Origin: an uncultured Eubacterium sp.
GTDB lineage: Bacteria > Bacillota > Clostridia > Lachnospirales > Lachnospiraceae
Assembly: GCA_910584245.1 (NCBI GenBank)
Contig: CAJTZF010000006.1
Span: 86,009-150,008, forward strand
Direction of reading: 5' to 3'
Length of the DNA stretch: 64,000 nt
Of this stretch, positions 1 to 8,900 are shown piece after piece (positions within the stretch are counted from its first letter, which is position 1; the number at the start of each line of letters is the position of its first letter). The position numbers and the translations under genes are program-made. The notes beneath the pieces were generated by a model. The model searched no databases, was not told the origin of the DNA, and saw nothing but the letters and a program-made list of their open reading frames with translations.

Positions 1-55
1 TGGCGGGTCTCAAAGTCATGCTGCTTCATGCAAGCATGAAACAGCATGACCTTTC
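1..55. repeat. 55-bp direct repeat, copy 1 (hairpin unit)
   Basis: This 55-bp unit recurs without a mismatch at 158-212. Inside it, CATGCTGCTTCATGC and GCATGAAACAGCATG form a 15-bp inverted repeat with one mismatch and a 2-nt loop, so each copy is a strong hairpin. The unit starts at the edge of the window and may be longer upstream. No coding role is evident. It could be a REP-type element or part of a structured RNA. Confidence 0.75.
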
Positions 56-157
56 TCTTTCCATGATACCACGAATTGCTCCGTTCGCTCTTTGAGCTCT
101 CTCTCGCAATTCTAAAACATTCGAATTTCGCCCTTTTCGGGCTACATTCTCATGTTT

Positions 158-212
158 TGGCGGGTCTCAAAGTCATGCTGCTTCATGCAAGCATGAAACA
201 GCATGACCTTTC
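158..212. repeat. 55-bp direct repeat, copy 2 (hairpin unit)
   Basis: Exact second copy of the unit at 1-55, 102 bp away. It lies inside a larger fold closed by ATGATACCA (63-71) and TGGTATCAT (218-226). Within that fold, GAATTGC/GCAATTC and AAAACAT/ATGTTTT pairs also sit between the copies, suggesting a branched structure of about 165 nt. Confidence 0.75.
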
Positions 213-259
213 GACCCTGGTATCATTATATCCTAATTACCTAAAAAGAACAATATAAA

Positions 260-290
260 AAGGGGCAGCCCTCACCCAAATGTGCCCCTT
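260..290 (-). terminator. Rho-independent terminator of the small membrane gene
   Basis: AAGGGGCA (260-267) pairs with TGCCCCTT (283-290). On the minus strand the stem is followed by a T-rich stretch. It lies just past the stop of the minus-strand gene at 317. Confidence 0.7.
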
Positions 291-316
291 AAAAACTATG
301 CCATACACCATTTCGC

Positions 317-691
317 TCATTTAATGCCAGAACGTATCATACCGCCAAACATACCGGAAAACACACAGATAAGAAACGCGGTCAGCATACCAGGCATCTG
401 GCTGGCCAGGCTTTGGTTCCACACCGCGCTGACAACATAGACGATGAGAAAATACACAACGCCCATAAGCCCGCCGCCCAAATACCTCTTCTGGGCCAGG
501 CTTCCGCTAAATATAAATCCCCCCACGAGACACGACAGCACATATGTGAGGAGAATACCGCTATTCGCCCCCGTCATAGATATTTTACACTTGTACATAA
601 TAAAAGAAAGAACCAGCAGCACAATTGCTGTCAGAATGTAAGCAACCGCTACACTTTTTACCATCTTAACTACCTTGACCTTATTGCCCAT
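317..691 (-). CDS. Small four-helix membrane protein, TIGR04086 type
   Basis: A 124-residue, very hydrophobic protein with four predicted membrane helices and a glycine-rich second half, resembling the TIGR04086/YrzE-type family of unknown function in Firmicutes. The start at 691 was chosen because a GGGGGAG site lies 6 nt upstream; two earlier in-frame ATGs at 697 and 706 lack that spacing. It is a single gene, divergent from the PHP gene and followed by a terminator. I cannot assign a function beyond integral membrane protein. Confidence 0.75.
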   Translation of the reverse strand: MGNKVKVVKMVKSVAVAYILTAIVLLVLSFIMYKCKISMTGANSGILLTYVLSCLVGGFIFSGSLAQKRYLGGGLMGVVYFLIVYVVSAVWNQSLASQMPGMLTAFLICVFSGMFGGMIRSGIK

Positions 692-746
692 TTCCATCTC
701 CCCCATTATTTTACATTTATTTAATACTAATTTTATTATATGACTC

Positions 747-775
747 TTACAATTCATTTAGTACTATGATATAAT
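747..775 (+). promoter_or_regulatory. Sigma-A type promoter for the PHP gene
   Basis: TTACAA (747-752), a 17-bp spacer and a perfect TATAAT (770-775), pointing to the gene that starts at 908. The leader would be about 125 nt. Confidence 0.55.
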
Positions 776-907
776 TTTCTTCAATACACTTTAGTTTAAA
801 GATGCTATTTGTGCCGGAGCGTCACAAACAGTATAGATAAAAGAAGAGAAACCCATTTCACGGATTTCTTTTCATCCTGTCACATACGCTCCAGAATGGA
901 GATAAAT

Positions 908-1771
908 ATGAGATATATTGATTTACATGTTCATTCTAACTGTTCGGATGGAACCCTCACTCCTGAGGAGCTTGTTTTAAGAGGCATCAAAAATGACCTT
1001 GTTGCCTTTGCCCTTACCGATCATGACACGGTAAATGGCGTGGCCCGTGCGGTAAAAAAGGCAGCGGAGTTAGACAACCATATCCAGGTCATTCCCGGCG
1101 TTGAACTTTCATGCCAATACGACGTATCTCCCGACCGGAATGTGGAGATCCACATATTAGGCTATCAGATTGACTACACAAACGAAACCCTTCTTACTAC
1201 TCTGCAAAAAGTAGCCAAAGAACGGGACAACCGCAATAAAAAAATGTGCGATAACCTGCAAAAAGCAGGATATCCGATCAGTTATGAGGAACTCACAGAA
1301 AAATTCGGCAATTTAATTATTACAAGGGCACACTTTGCTAAACTTCTTCTGGAAAACGGCGGTGTTCCCTCAATGGACCACGCCTTTCATACATGCCTTG
1401 CCATTGACAGTCCGTATTTTGTAAACCGCGAATACCTCACACCCAAAAACGCTATTGCTCTCATACAAAGTGCAGGCGGGATTCCAGTCCTCGCCCACCC
1501 GCTGCTTTACAAAATGTCAGTCAGCGAGATCCGGACGATGCTCGACACATTGAAATCCTATGGCATCCGCGGTATTGAGGCAATATATTCGCGCAATCAC
1601 GGCACCGACGAAGCATTTGTCCGAAAGCTCGCCGATGAATATGAGTTATTTATCACGGGGGGATCCGATTTCCACGGCAGCAACAAACCAGATATTGAGA
1701 TGGGAACGGGAACCGGAAACCTCCGCATTCCAGTTATGTTATTAGAAAATCTCAGAACTACTTCTGCCTGA
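908..1771 (+). CDS. PHP-domain phosphoesterase
   Basis: A 287-residue PHP-superfamily metal-dependent phosphoesterase. The metal-binding signatures are visible: DLHVHSNCSDG at residues 5-15, LTDHDT, PGVELSC, a later AHP and GGSDFHG near the C-terminus. Characterised relatives hydrolyse 3',5'-nucleotide bisphosphates or trim RNA 5' to 3' (YciV/RNase AM type); that activity is inferred here. The start at 908 has GGAG 6 nt upstream; an ATG at 896 has none. It is monocistronic and convergent with thiE, separated from it by the long palindrome. Confidence 0.88.
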   Translation: MRYIDLHVHSNCSDGTLTPEELVLRGIKNDLVAFALTDHDTVNGVARAVKKAAELDNHIQVIPGVELSCQYDVSPDRNVEIHILGYQIDYTNETLLTTLQKVAKERDNRNKKMCDNLQKAGYPISYEELTEKFGNLIITRAHFAKLLLENGGVPSMDHAFHTCLAIDSPYFVNREYLTPKNAIALIQSAGGIPVLAHPLLYKMSVSEIRTMLDTLKSYGIRGIEAIYSRNHGTDEAFVRKLADEYELFITGGSDFHGSNKPDIEMGTGTGNLRIPVMLLENLRTTSA

Positions 1772-1841
1772 CTTCAGGCACATCTAGCACAACGAGTGAT
1801 TCCTCCTGTAGCCAGTGACTAATACTCGTTGCACTAAATGT

Positions 1842-2084
1842 TTCTGAATATGGGACAGAAAATAAACTTACTTGTGAGCGCAAGGAATCCTGCCGCTGCC
1901 TAAATAGATAGCCTGGCGGCTGCACTGTTTGAACATGCGCGGATCTTTCACATTTTCAACATAAAACGCAAGAGAACATCCGCGCATGGAGTTTTGCAGC
2001 CGCCAGGTCTGAAATCTATTTTAGGCAACGGCGGAGATTCGTAGCGAAACAAGTACCCGTTTATTCTTCTGCCCATATTCAGAA
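1842..2084. repeat. Long imperfect palindrome (arms of about 105 bp)
   Basis: The left arm (1842-1944) and right arm (1978-2084) are near-reverse complements around a 33-nt loop. Matched blocks from outside in include TTCTGAATATGGG, CAGAA.AATAAAC, ACTTGT, GCCGCTGCCTAAA.TAGAT, CCTGGCGGCTGCA and CATGCGCGGAT. The element fills the gap between the convergent PHP and thiE genes, and its right tip contains the thiE stop codon (2079-2081). Transcribed from either side it would fold into one huge stem. It may be a MITE-like insertion or a bidirectional termination/RNA-processing element; which is not decidable from one copy. Confidence 0.85.
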
Positions 2085-2708
2085 CAGGGCAATTAACCCC
2101 CCAAGCTCTTCAGCCGCCCCTGTAATATTTTTAGCGCCTAAAACTGCGGAAATAACCGCGACACCGTCGATCCCGGTTCCCTTTAACCGGCTGATATTTT
2201 CCGCATGGATTCCACCGATCGCCACGATCGGAATTTTTATATGATTTCGAATTTTCTTCAAGGCATCTATTGACACATGATGCGTATTCGCTTTTGTTGC
2301 CGTCCCAAACACATCTCCTACACCAACATAGTCGGCGCCATCCTTTTGCGCCTGTAGGGCAAGCTCCGCATTGTAGGCGGATACCCCTATAATTTTATTG
2401 GCTCCCAAAATTTCCCTTGCCGCCGCGGCCGGAATGTCCTGCTGCCCGAGATGGACGCCGTCCGCATCCACTGCAAGAGCGATATCAATCCGGTCGTTGA
2501 TAATTAACGGAACCTCATACGCATCCGTAACCTCTTTCACCTTTTGGGCAACCGTGAGAAATTCTTTCCCCTGACACTCCTTCTCCCTCAGCTGCACAAT
2601 CGTGACCCCGCCCTTGATGGCAAGCTCCACCCCCTCTTCAATCGTGTCGGAAGTCATCAATCCCCGATCTGTGCAAAGATAGAGGGAATAATCGACTCGT
2701 GGTTTCAT
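2079..2708 (-). CDS. thiE: Thiamine phosphate synthase
   Basis: A 209-residue TIM-barrel enzyme joining the pyrimidine and thiazole halves of thiamine to give thiamine phosphate. Family motifs are present in order: QLREK (39-43), INDRIDIALAVDADGVHLGQ (70-89), GVSAYN, ADYVGVGDVFGTATK and AIGGI. The ATG at 2708 is preceded by AAAGGAG with long (11 nt) spacing; a TTG 24 nt upstream is less likely. It is the last gene of a minus-strand run beginning at 10527, 56 bp after the coiled-coil gene. No other thiamine gene and no recognisable TPP riboswitch are present in the window, which is unusual for thiE. Confidence 0.93.
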   Translation of the reverse strand: MKPRVDYSLYLCTDRGLMTSDTIEEGVELAIKGGVTIVQLREKECQGKEFLTVAQKVKEVTDAYEVPLIINDRIDIALAVDADGVHLGQQDIPAAAAREILGANKIIGVSAYNAELALQAQKDGADYVGVGDVFGTATKANTHHVSIDALKKIRNHIKIPIVAIGGIHAENISRLKGTGIDGVAVISAVLGAKNITGAAEELGGLIALF

Positions 2709-2764
2709 ATACCCGTTCACTCCTTTCTTCAAAAATGCGCCCTTGTTTCATTCTATTCTACGAT

Positions 2765-3964
2765 CTATTCGTTAAATTTCAATAGCTCCTCAATTTCCTG
2801 GGCATACTCCGGGCTTTTATTCCGGATTCGCTCAAGTTCCCGCAAGAAATCTTGCATAATACCGTTATTATAGTCAATCTGGTCCCGCAATTTCTGTCTG
2901 CGCTCATTCAGGCTGTGCCTGACCTCCACCATCTCTTTCGGCTCCACGATGGCGTTTGCCTGATGAAACCAAATATCTTTGTCCTTAACGCCGAGACCCT
3001 CCAGCTCCTGCATTAAAATCTCATTCTTTTCATTTAATAAAAACGCGTCCTCCCGTTGCCTCGCCCACTCCCTTTTCGCCTTCCGGTACTGGTCATATAC
3101 AAACTCCAGCTCGGTTGCATTTCTGACCTTATATTTGCTATGCATGTAATCAATCGTTTTCGTATTATTCACATATTTAATCTTCACACGGTTTGCCAAT
3201 GACACCGCGCGGTTGCATTTTCTCTCCGTAATAACCATGTCCGTGCGGTTCTTCCTCGACTCTATAATGATAATAAAACTCACTGCCAACGCAAAAAAAA
3301 TCGTCGCAAGAAACGGAACCTGTATATCCACCTCAAACACAAACCAGATCGTCATCAATAAAACGCCAAACAGCGCCAGCATAAACCCGAGTACCTTGCT
3401 GACAAGACGCAGCGTGCTCTGGCGCCGCACAATATCCCTTTTATCTGTCAAAAGAAGCCTCTTCTCACTTTCGAGATGCCTCATATCGTGCTGGATTTTC
3501 ATCTGGTAATCCTCATATTCTTTTAAATTGCCAAGGTCCTTCTCCACCTTTGGTTCAAAATTCTCCATTGCCTGCTTTTGCGCATCGGTAAACTTATATT
3601 TACGCCTTTTCAGGCTCTCCCGCTCTTTCGTCAGCTCCACAATGGCCTTGGCAGTCTCATAAAGAGCAGCCTTGTCCTCCTCCGGCGCCTGGTCCATCAG
3701 CTGTATATCTTTCAAATATGAGGTAACCTGGCCGTATTCCACTTTTATGTCCTGGCATTGCCGTTTCGCCTCCTTGATCCCCTCGTAAAGTCTCTGAATA
3801 TAATCGAGGCGAAGCATCTTATTTTTCAAGTCCACATGTTCTTTTTCCAGATTTACTTTTTCCTCCGGCTCATCAGACGGTCCGTCCAGACGGTCCTGCT
3901 CCTGTGTATCAAGTATAATCTCTTTTTTATGTTTTCTTCTGCCAAACCATTTTTTAAATGCCAT
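2765..3964 (-). CDS. Membrane-anchored coiled-coil protein, unknown function
   Basis: A 399-residue protein. A very basic N-terminus is followed by long charged helices with heptad-like character (about 35-185), two adjacent membrane helices (about 190-235) separated by a short loop, and a second charged helical region to the end. It is not recognised as a named family. The start overlaps the previous gene by 11 bases (its stop lies inside the ATG region), with GGAGGACAAA before the ATG, so translation is probably coupled. As part of the Hsp70-like/DUF5717 operon it is a candidate membrane scaffold. Confidence 0.8.
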   Translation of the reverse strand: MAFKKWFGRRKHKKEIILDTQEQDRLDGPSDEPEEKVNLEKEHVDLKNKMLRLDYIQRLYEGIKEAKRQCQDIKVEYGQVTSYLKDIQLMDQAPEEDKAALYETAKAIVELTKERESLKRRKYKFTDAQKQAMENFEPKVEKDLGNLKEYEDYQMKIQHDMRHLESEKRLLLTDKRDIVRRQSTLRLVSKVLGFMLALFGVLLMTIWFVFEVDIQVPFLATIFFALAVSFIIIIESRKNRTDMVITERKCNRAVSLANRVKIKYVNNTKTIDYMHSKYKVRNATELEFVYDQYRKAKREWARQREDAFLLNEKNEILMQELEGLGVKDKDIWFHQANAIVEPKEMVEVRHSLNERRQKLRDQIDYNNGIMQDFLRELERIRNKSPEYAQEIEELLKFNE

Positions 3965-4745
3965 TTTGTCCTCCTTCTAACTCGCTGTACGACGCCCGGA
4001 GTTCCTTTTTACAAGTATCAATAAACGCAAAGTCTTCCTCGCCGCCCTGCCCCTTCTCTTTTGCAGCCATATAATTTCTTTTCAACGCCGCGGTCTCCTC
4101 CGGCTTCATTCCCAATGCTCCGCTCTCTTCTTCAAATTTCTGTTGCTCGCCGCCAAGCAAAAGTGTGTACAAATACTGGTCTCTGGATTCCTCCCGGTGA
4201 TTTCTGGCATACGCCTCCTTAAATCCCCTGGCCGCTTCATAATAAGAAGAGACATAGTAAAGGGCAATCGCCTGGTTATGGAGCACATTGCCATACTCTT
4301 CTGTCGTAAACTGGCCCGCCAGCTCACCATAGAGAAGCTCCTTATATTCCTGCAGGCTCTTTCCGTATTTGCCCGCGCTTAAATATGCGTCCGCCTTAAT
4401 CTTATTTTTTTTATGCGGCGGAAGATGGGAAATCTGGTTCAAAACCTCAACAAGATTCCTCACCTCTTCTTCTTTATAGTAATCGCACGAACAGAGCAGT
4501 GTTACGACAAGATCCTTCACATCATGGCGCTGTTGGATAAGAACTTCCATTTTTTTCGAAAGCGAATCGCAATTTACCTCTTCCCTCAGCCATGTAACAA
4601 GCCGTTCGTCAAAAAATTCCTCTGTGATGCTGTATATGTTATTATACATATAATAACAAAGCTCCTCGAGAGAATATACCGGCACTTCCGATACGGGAAC
4701 GATATACGGCTCCTTTGCAAGAGCACCCTTGCACAAAATAAACAT
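3954..4745 (-). CDS. Helical-repeat protein of the Hsp70-like operon
   Basis: A 263-residue, probably cytoplasmic, all-helical protein. The central part (about 110-195) has spacing and small/aromatic positions like tetratricopeptide repeats, for example ADAYLSAGKYGKSLQEYKEL and HNQAIALYYVSSYYEAARGF. It starts 15 nt after the Hsp70-like gene, with AAAGGGATGTT before the ATG, and ends inside the start of the next gene. I do not recognise a named family. An adaptor or co-chaperone role next to an Hsp70-like ATPase is inference. Confidence 0.78.
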   Translation of the reverse strand: MFILCKGALAKEPYIVPVSEVPVYSLEELCYYMYNNIYSITEEFFDERLVTWLREEVNCDSLSKKMEVLIQQRHDVKDLVVTLLCSCDYYKEEEVRNLVEVLNQISHLPPHKKNKIKADAYLSAGKYGKSLQEYKELLYGELAGQFTTEEYGNVLHNQAIALYYVSSYYEAARGFKEAYARNHREESRDQYLYTLLLGGEQQKFEEESGALGMKPEETAALKRNYMAAKEKGQGGEEDFAFIDTCKKELRASYSELEGGQNGI

Positions 4746-4760
4746 AACATCCCTTTCTTT

Positions 4761-5978
4761 CTATAGCGTAATGGTTTCTTCCCAAATTCGATAGGAGGAT
4801 GGGAAAAACTCCCCAAACCCTTTATCCCGGAGCGTCATGATACATCGGTCAGGGCCGGAAAAACGTATTTGTATGCCAACTCTCGCCCTCCGGTCCGTCC
4901 GCCCCAAAATACCGTCCATCGGAATCAGACGGACAGACTGTTTTTTCGTGACAACATTTTTAATGCATACGGCCAGTTCCTGGTCGCCGTCCGGTATCAA
5001 ATCCATCTCTTTTTCTATGTGGTACCAGGCGGTTCCCGCACGCACGAGCGGCAGCTCTCTTTCCTGTGCATCTGCATACACCTGTATCGTCAGGTCGGAT
5101 GTGACGATATCCTCACCCAGATACACCACATCATCAAGCCGCCGCTCCCCTCCAAGTTCCCTCGCCATATAGCATGCCCCACACACATAAAGGTTATCTC
5201 CCTTGAAAAGATGGCGTCCGACACAAAGCTTTTTCATAACATCGGCGGCAAAATCATTCTCAAATCCGGCCCCCGTCATATAGAGGCTCGTTATAATCTG
5301 TCCGTGAATCGCCCCGTGAACCATCCCTTCAAAAATGGATGACTTTTCCTCGTCCGTTTGCTCCCCGCTTATAAATAATTGTGCGTAGTCACTGTAATCC
5401 TTCTCCGCCACCTTTACAATCGCCGGCCGCTTTAACCGGTCTGCCTGCATTTGATAATACGTGATCCGGCTGTCCCGAAAATCAAACATACCGACCTGGT
5501 TGACCCACAGTTCTTTCTTCTGGCTCATCACATAGTACACATAGCTCTGCCCCCGGTCGGCCACAAGCGCCCGGTCTTTCCCGATTCCAAGCTTTTCAAG
5601 CGCCTTGTAAACTGTAGTTATAAAACTAAGCTCCCGGTATTCCGTCGTGACCACAAGCATGCGGATTGATTCGCTCGGATACTTTTTCTTAGTAAGGGAC
5701 AGCGTCCTTCGCAGAAAGGCGGCGAGAATATTTACCGGATTTGACTTCCTTCCGTCCGCATATATGGTTTCCTGCCGGTATATTTTTTCAAGGAATCCCT
5801 GCACCCGCAGCCCGGATCCGGGAATCTCCACTTCTGTTTTTATATTCATTGTCTGTCCGCCGCCCTCACCACCGGCCATTAATATATCCGGCCCTTCTTT
5901 CGATGGTTCCAAAACTGCGATCTGCGTAATGTCATCTCGTATGTCCAAACCTACATAAAGCGTCCGCTGACTCATCAT
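4761..5978 (-). CDS. Hsp70/actin-fold ATPase-like protein (DUF5716 type)
   Basis: A 405-residue protein that matches what I recall of DUF5716. The N-terminal YVGLDIRDDITQIAV resembles the phosphate-1 loop of Hsp70/actin ATPases. LYMTGAGFEND (about 233-242) resembles the adenosine-binding segment, and LYVCGACYMARE (about 264-275) resembles the phosphate-2/connect-2 region. The last 120 residues are beta-rich and could be an Hsp70-like substrate-binding sandwich. At 405 residues it is much shorter than DnaK (about 620). ATP binding and substrate binding are inferred from this pattern only. The start at 5978 has GAGG 6 nt upstream; 5975 is an alternative. Confidence 0.75.
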   Translation of the reverse strand: MMSQRTLYVGLDIRDDITQIAVLEPSKEGPDILMAGGEGGGQTMNIKTEVEIPGSGLRVQGFLEKIYRQETIYADGRKSNPVNILAAFLRRTLSLTKKKYPSESIRMLVVTTEYRELSFITTVYKALEKLGIGKDRALVADRGQSYVYYVMSQKKELWVNQVGMFDFRDSRITYYQMQADRLKRPAIVKVAEKDYSDYAQLFISGEQTDEEKSSIFEGMVHGAIHGQIITSLYMTGAGFENDFAADVMKKLCVGRHLFKGDNLYVCGACYMARELGGERRLDDVVYLGEDIVTSDLTIQVYADAQERELPLVRAGTAWYHIEKEMDLIPDGDQELAVCIKNVVTKKQSVRLIPMDGILGRTDRRARVGIQIRFSGPDRCIMTLRDKGFGEFFPSSYRIWEETITL

Positions 5979-5999
5979 TTGCCACCTCACTTCCGGCTT

Positions 6000-8900
6000 T
6001 TATCCTATCGGCTTCAGTAATTCCCCTGCCGTCTGGCGTCTGCCCTTATACTGTTCCACAAGTCCATCATACGCATTCTTATTGCCGCCCTCCCTGGCCC
6101 GGATCATCTCATTAATAAGCCGGTAAAAGGAGGATATTTCCCACGGCTCCGATCCCTTCTTCCTCTCCACCACCCCCTGCTTTAATTCTCCCCTGTCTTC
6201 CGCATAAATACGGTATGTGAGACGTTCATCCCAAAATAGAAGCATCTCATATACATATATATCCTCAAACACCTGCCTCATCGGCTGGACTGCTTTTTCG
6301 CAACCATCCACCTGAAACTCAATATAAACATTGCCCCGGGACGAACAGCAAACCTGGAAGATCTCCATATTCGCTATCTCAAACGGCACCTCCACCTTTC
6401 CTGTAAACGCTTTCATAAAACTAAGCGGCTGTCCCACTGCCGCAAACTGCGATAAATGGTAGGCGATATACTCCTGCTCCGCATCGGTATACGTATCCTT
6501 TGTGGAATAATATTTCAGCATAGCGAGAATGATAACCGGATTTTTCTCGGAAAACCCTTCCTTTCGGAGCTTGGACAAAATTCCGCCGGCAAGCCCGCAT
6601 TTTCCCACAACATATTCATAAGCCGTATACGACAAAAATGCCTTTACAAGAATGCGGTTTGCCCCGTAATTAAAATAATCCAAAAATATATCCGCATACT
6701 TTTCCGGATCGTCCGAAATGAACAGCGCCTGACCGAGCAGACGCTCCGTTCCTCCGTCGCAAATAACCGCCTCACACCGTTTTGCATCCACATAAATGTC
6801 ATGCAGGTGCTCCGTGCTTCCCATATAAAAATTCGTCAGGTAGGACAGCGTGACCGCATTGCTGACGCCATTCTGGTAAAGGAAATCACAAAGTTTCATA
6901 AAATAAGGATCAAAATGTCTGTTATTTTCCTCCAGCTTCCATGTGGCCAGAAGCAGAATCAGCTTCCTGCTGCAATTTGTAATCCGGTACTTCCGCAGCG
7001 CCCTCAACGCCTCATCCTTCATTTTGTGCTGGATCATTGTCTGCAAAATACCTGCGCGTTTTTCCTCTCCCACATGCTCAAAATCAATCTGTTTTATTAT
7101 TTCTTCTAACAACGGCTCCTCGCCAATGGAACGGTAATAATCATACAGCGCCAGCAGCGCCTTATTGCGGTACTCCATACCGGGCACACCGCTCCGTATC
7201 ATCGTGTGGAGAACAATGGCATCCCGGGAGCCCGCCGCCCCCCTCTCTAAAATCTGCGAAAACAGATGGAGAAGAAGCAGGGGATGTTCCGACCCATTTT
7301 CATAACAGCTCCAAGCCAGCACATCCAGATGCAAAAGCTTTTCCAGGTGGCACGAAACCTCCTGTGTGTGGTAAAACCCGTCCTTGTCCTCAAAATATAA
7401 TTTAAAATGCGGGGTTCCGATATGGATCATAGCTTCTCCGTTCACGAGATTGTACTTTGTCTCTCCCCCCCCCTCATCGTGTACGACGACAACCCTCTCC
7501 ATATTTTTATTTACCCCTCTCACATGATAGGCAAATAAAATATAGGGGAGTTCCTTCGCCACGTGTCCCTGTATGCTTTCCTCCAGAAAAAACGCGTCAT
7601 AAACGCCGGCAAGCTCCTTGCCGATCCGGCGGCTGCGCAGCTGTTCCAATGCAAACCTCCGTATAACATCGCGGTATGCCTCAAAATATTCCGGGTGCTC
7701 CTCCCGGTTCCTCACAATGCTTGCATAAAAACTTGTTTTCACAGACTCCCGCAGGTGGTTTTCATACTTAAAATATGTGATTACGGTAGCGAGCGCGTCA
7801 TCAAACTGCTCTGGCTCCATCGTGTACATATAGTACTCAAACAGCTCCGTAATGCGCAGCGAATGTTCTACGCCAAGCTGAAACCACTTAAAATATTTGC
7901 TCTCCTGCTTCTCCATACGAATGAGCAGAGTACAAATGCTGCGAAGCGTATCTTTATTGCCGTACAGCTCATACCCCTTCTCAAGCAATTTTAAGAGAGC
8001 AGGCGTACCTTTCTTTTTCCGTACGGCCAAAAGGGAAACCGCAATCACAAGATCCTCCGTTAATAAGTCGTGTTTGGACGCAAACCGAAGCGCCCCCGTC
8101 GTCCTCGCATCCAAACTCTTCAAGTGGTCCATATCCTGCAATATAATAAGGATGCGGTACAGATGCATGTACGGACTTGAGTACCCTTCATCCCATAGCA
8201 GGTCCAGCTCCTCCAAAAAATCGACCTGCCTTTGCCGGTAGTACCCCAGCCGCTCCAGCAATACAAGAGGCAGCCAGTGGCGGTACCCGTTTACATAGTA
8301 ATTTCGGATCTGAGAAATAAGCTCGTCCCGTTCTTCCTGCGATCCGCCATTTTTTACTTTTAAATAAAGCGCAAACAAATACCGGTAAACGTCCTCCCTT
8401 TTGTCTCCCAGAGCTGGCGCCGCCATGCGTTCCACGGCTTCCTGGAACACGCGCTGTCCCGCCGCATTTCCGGCAATATGGCTTATATATCCATCCAGCT
8501 GGAGCTCAATGCCCCGGAACATGGCAAAAAGCTTGTCCCGGTTTGTTTCCAGCAGCTGAAGCCAGGACTCCCGCAGGCTGCTGTTCATCATTTGCTGGAT
8601 ATGGCTGCGGACGAGCCTGGCCGTCAATTTCTTTTGCGCCAGCCTCTTTCTCCTCAAATCAGCCCCTTTTATACCGTGAACCCGAATTCCGACCTCCAGC
8701 GTCTGAAACACCGTCTCGACCATTACCCGGCATCTGTGAACGCCGGGCGGCACCTGCGCAGGACAGATACGAAAGGAAACCACGGCCTGATTTCCCACAA
8801 AATCCCCCGCACGCAAATGCTCCCTGTTTAGCGTAAGAAATGAATGGTCCGATGCCAGCCGGACCCCTGCCATCCCCCAGCTGTCCTTTACCACCATAAA

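Noticed and set aside
1..212. CRISPR array
   Set aside because: There are only two copies, each a long hairpin, with a 102-bp gap; no cas gene is in the window.
2709..2764. TPP riboswitch before thiE
   Set aside because: The gap is only 56 bp and lacks the THI-box sequences; too short for the element.
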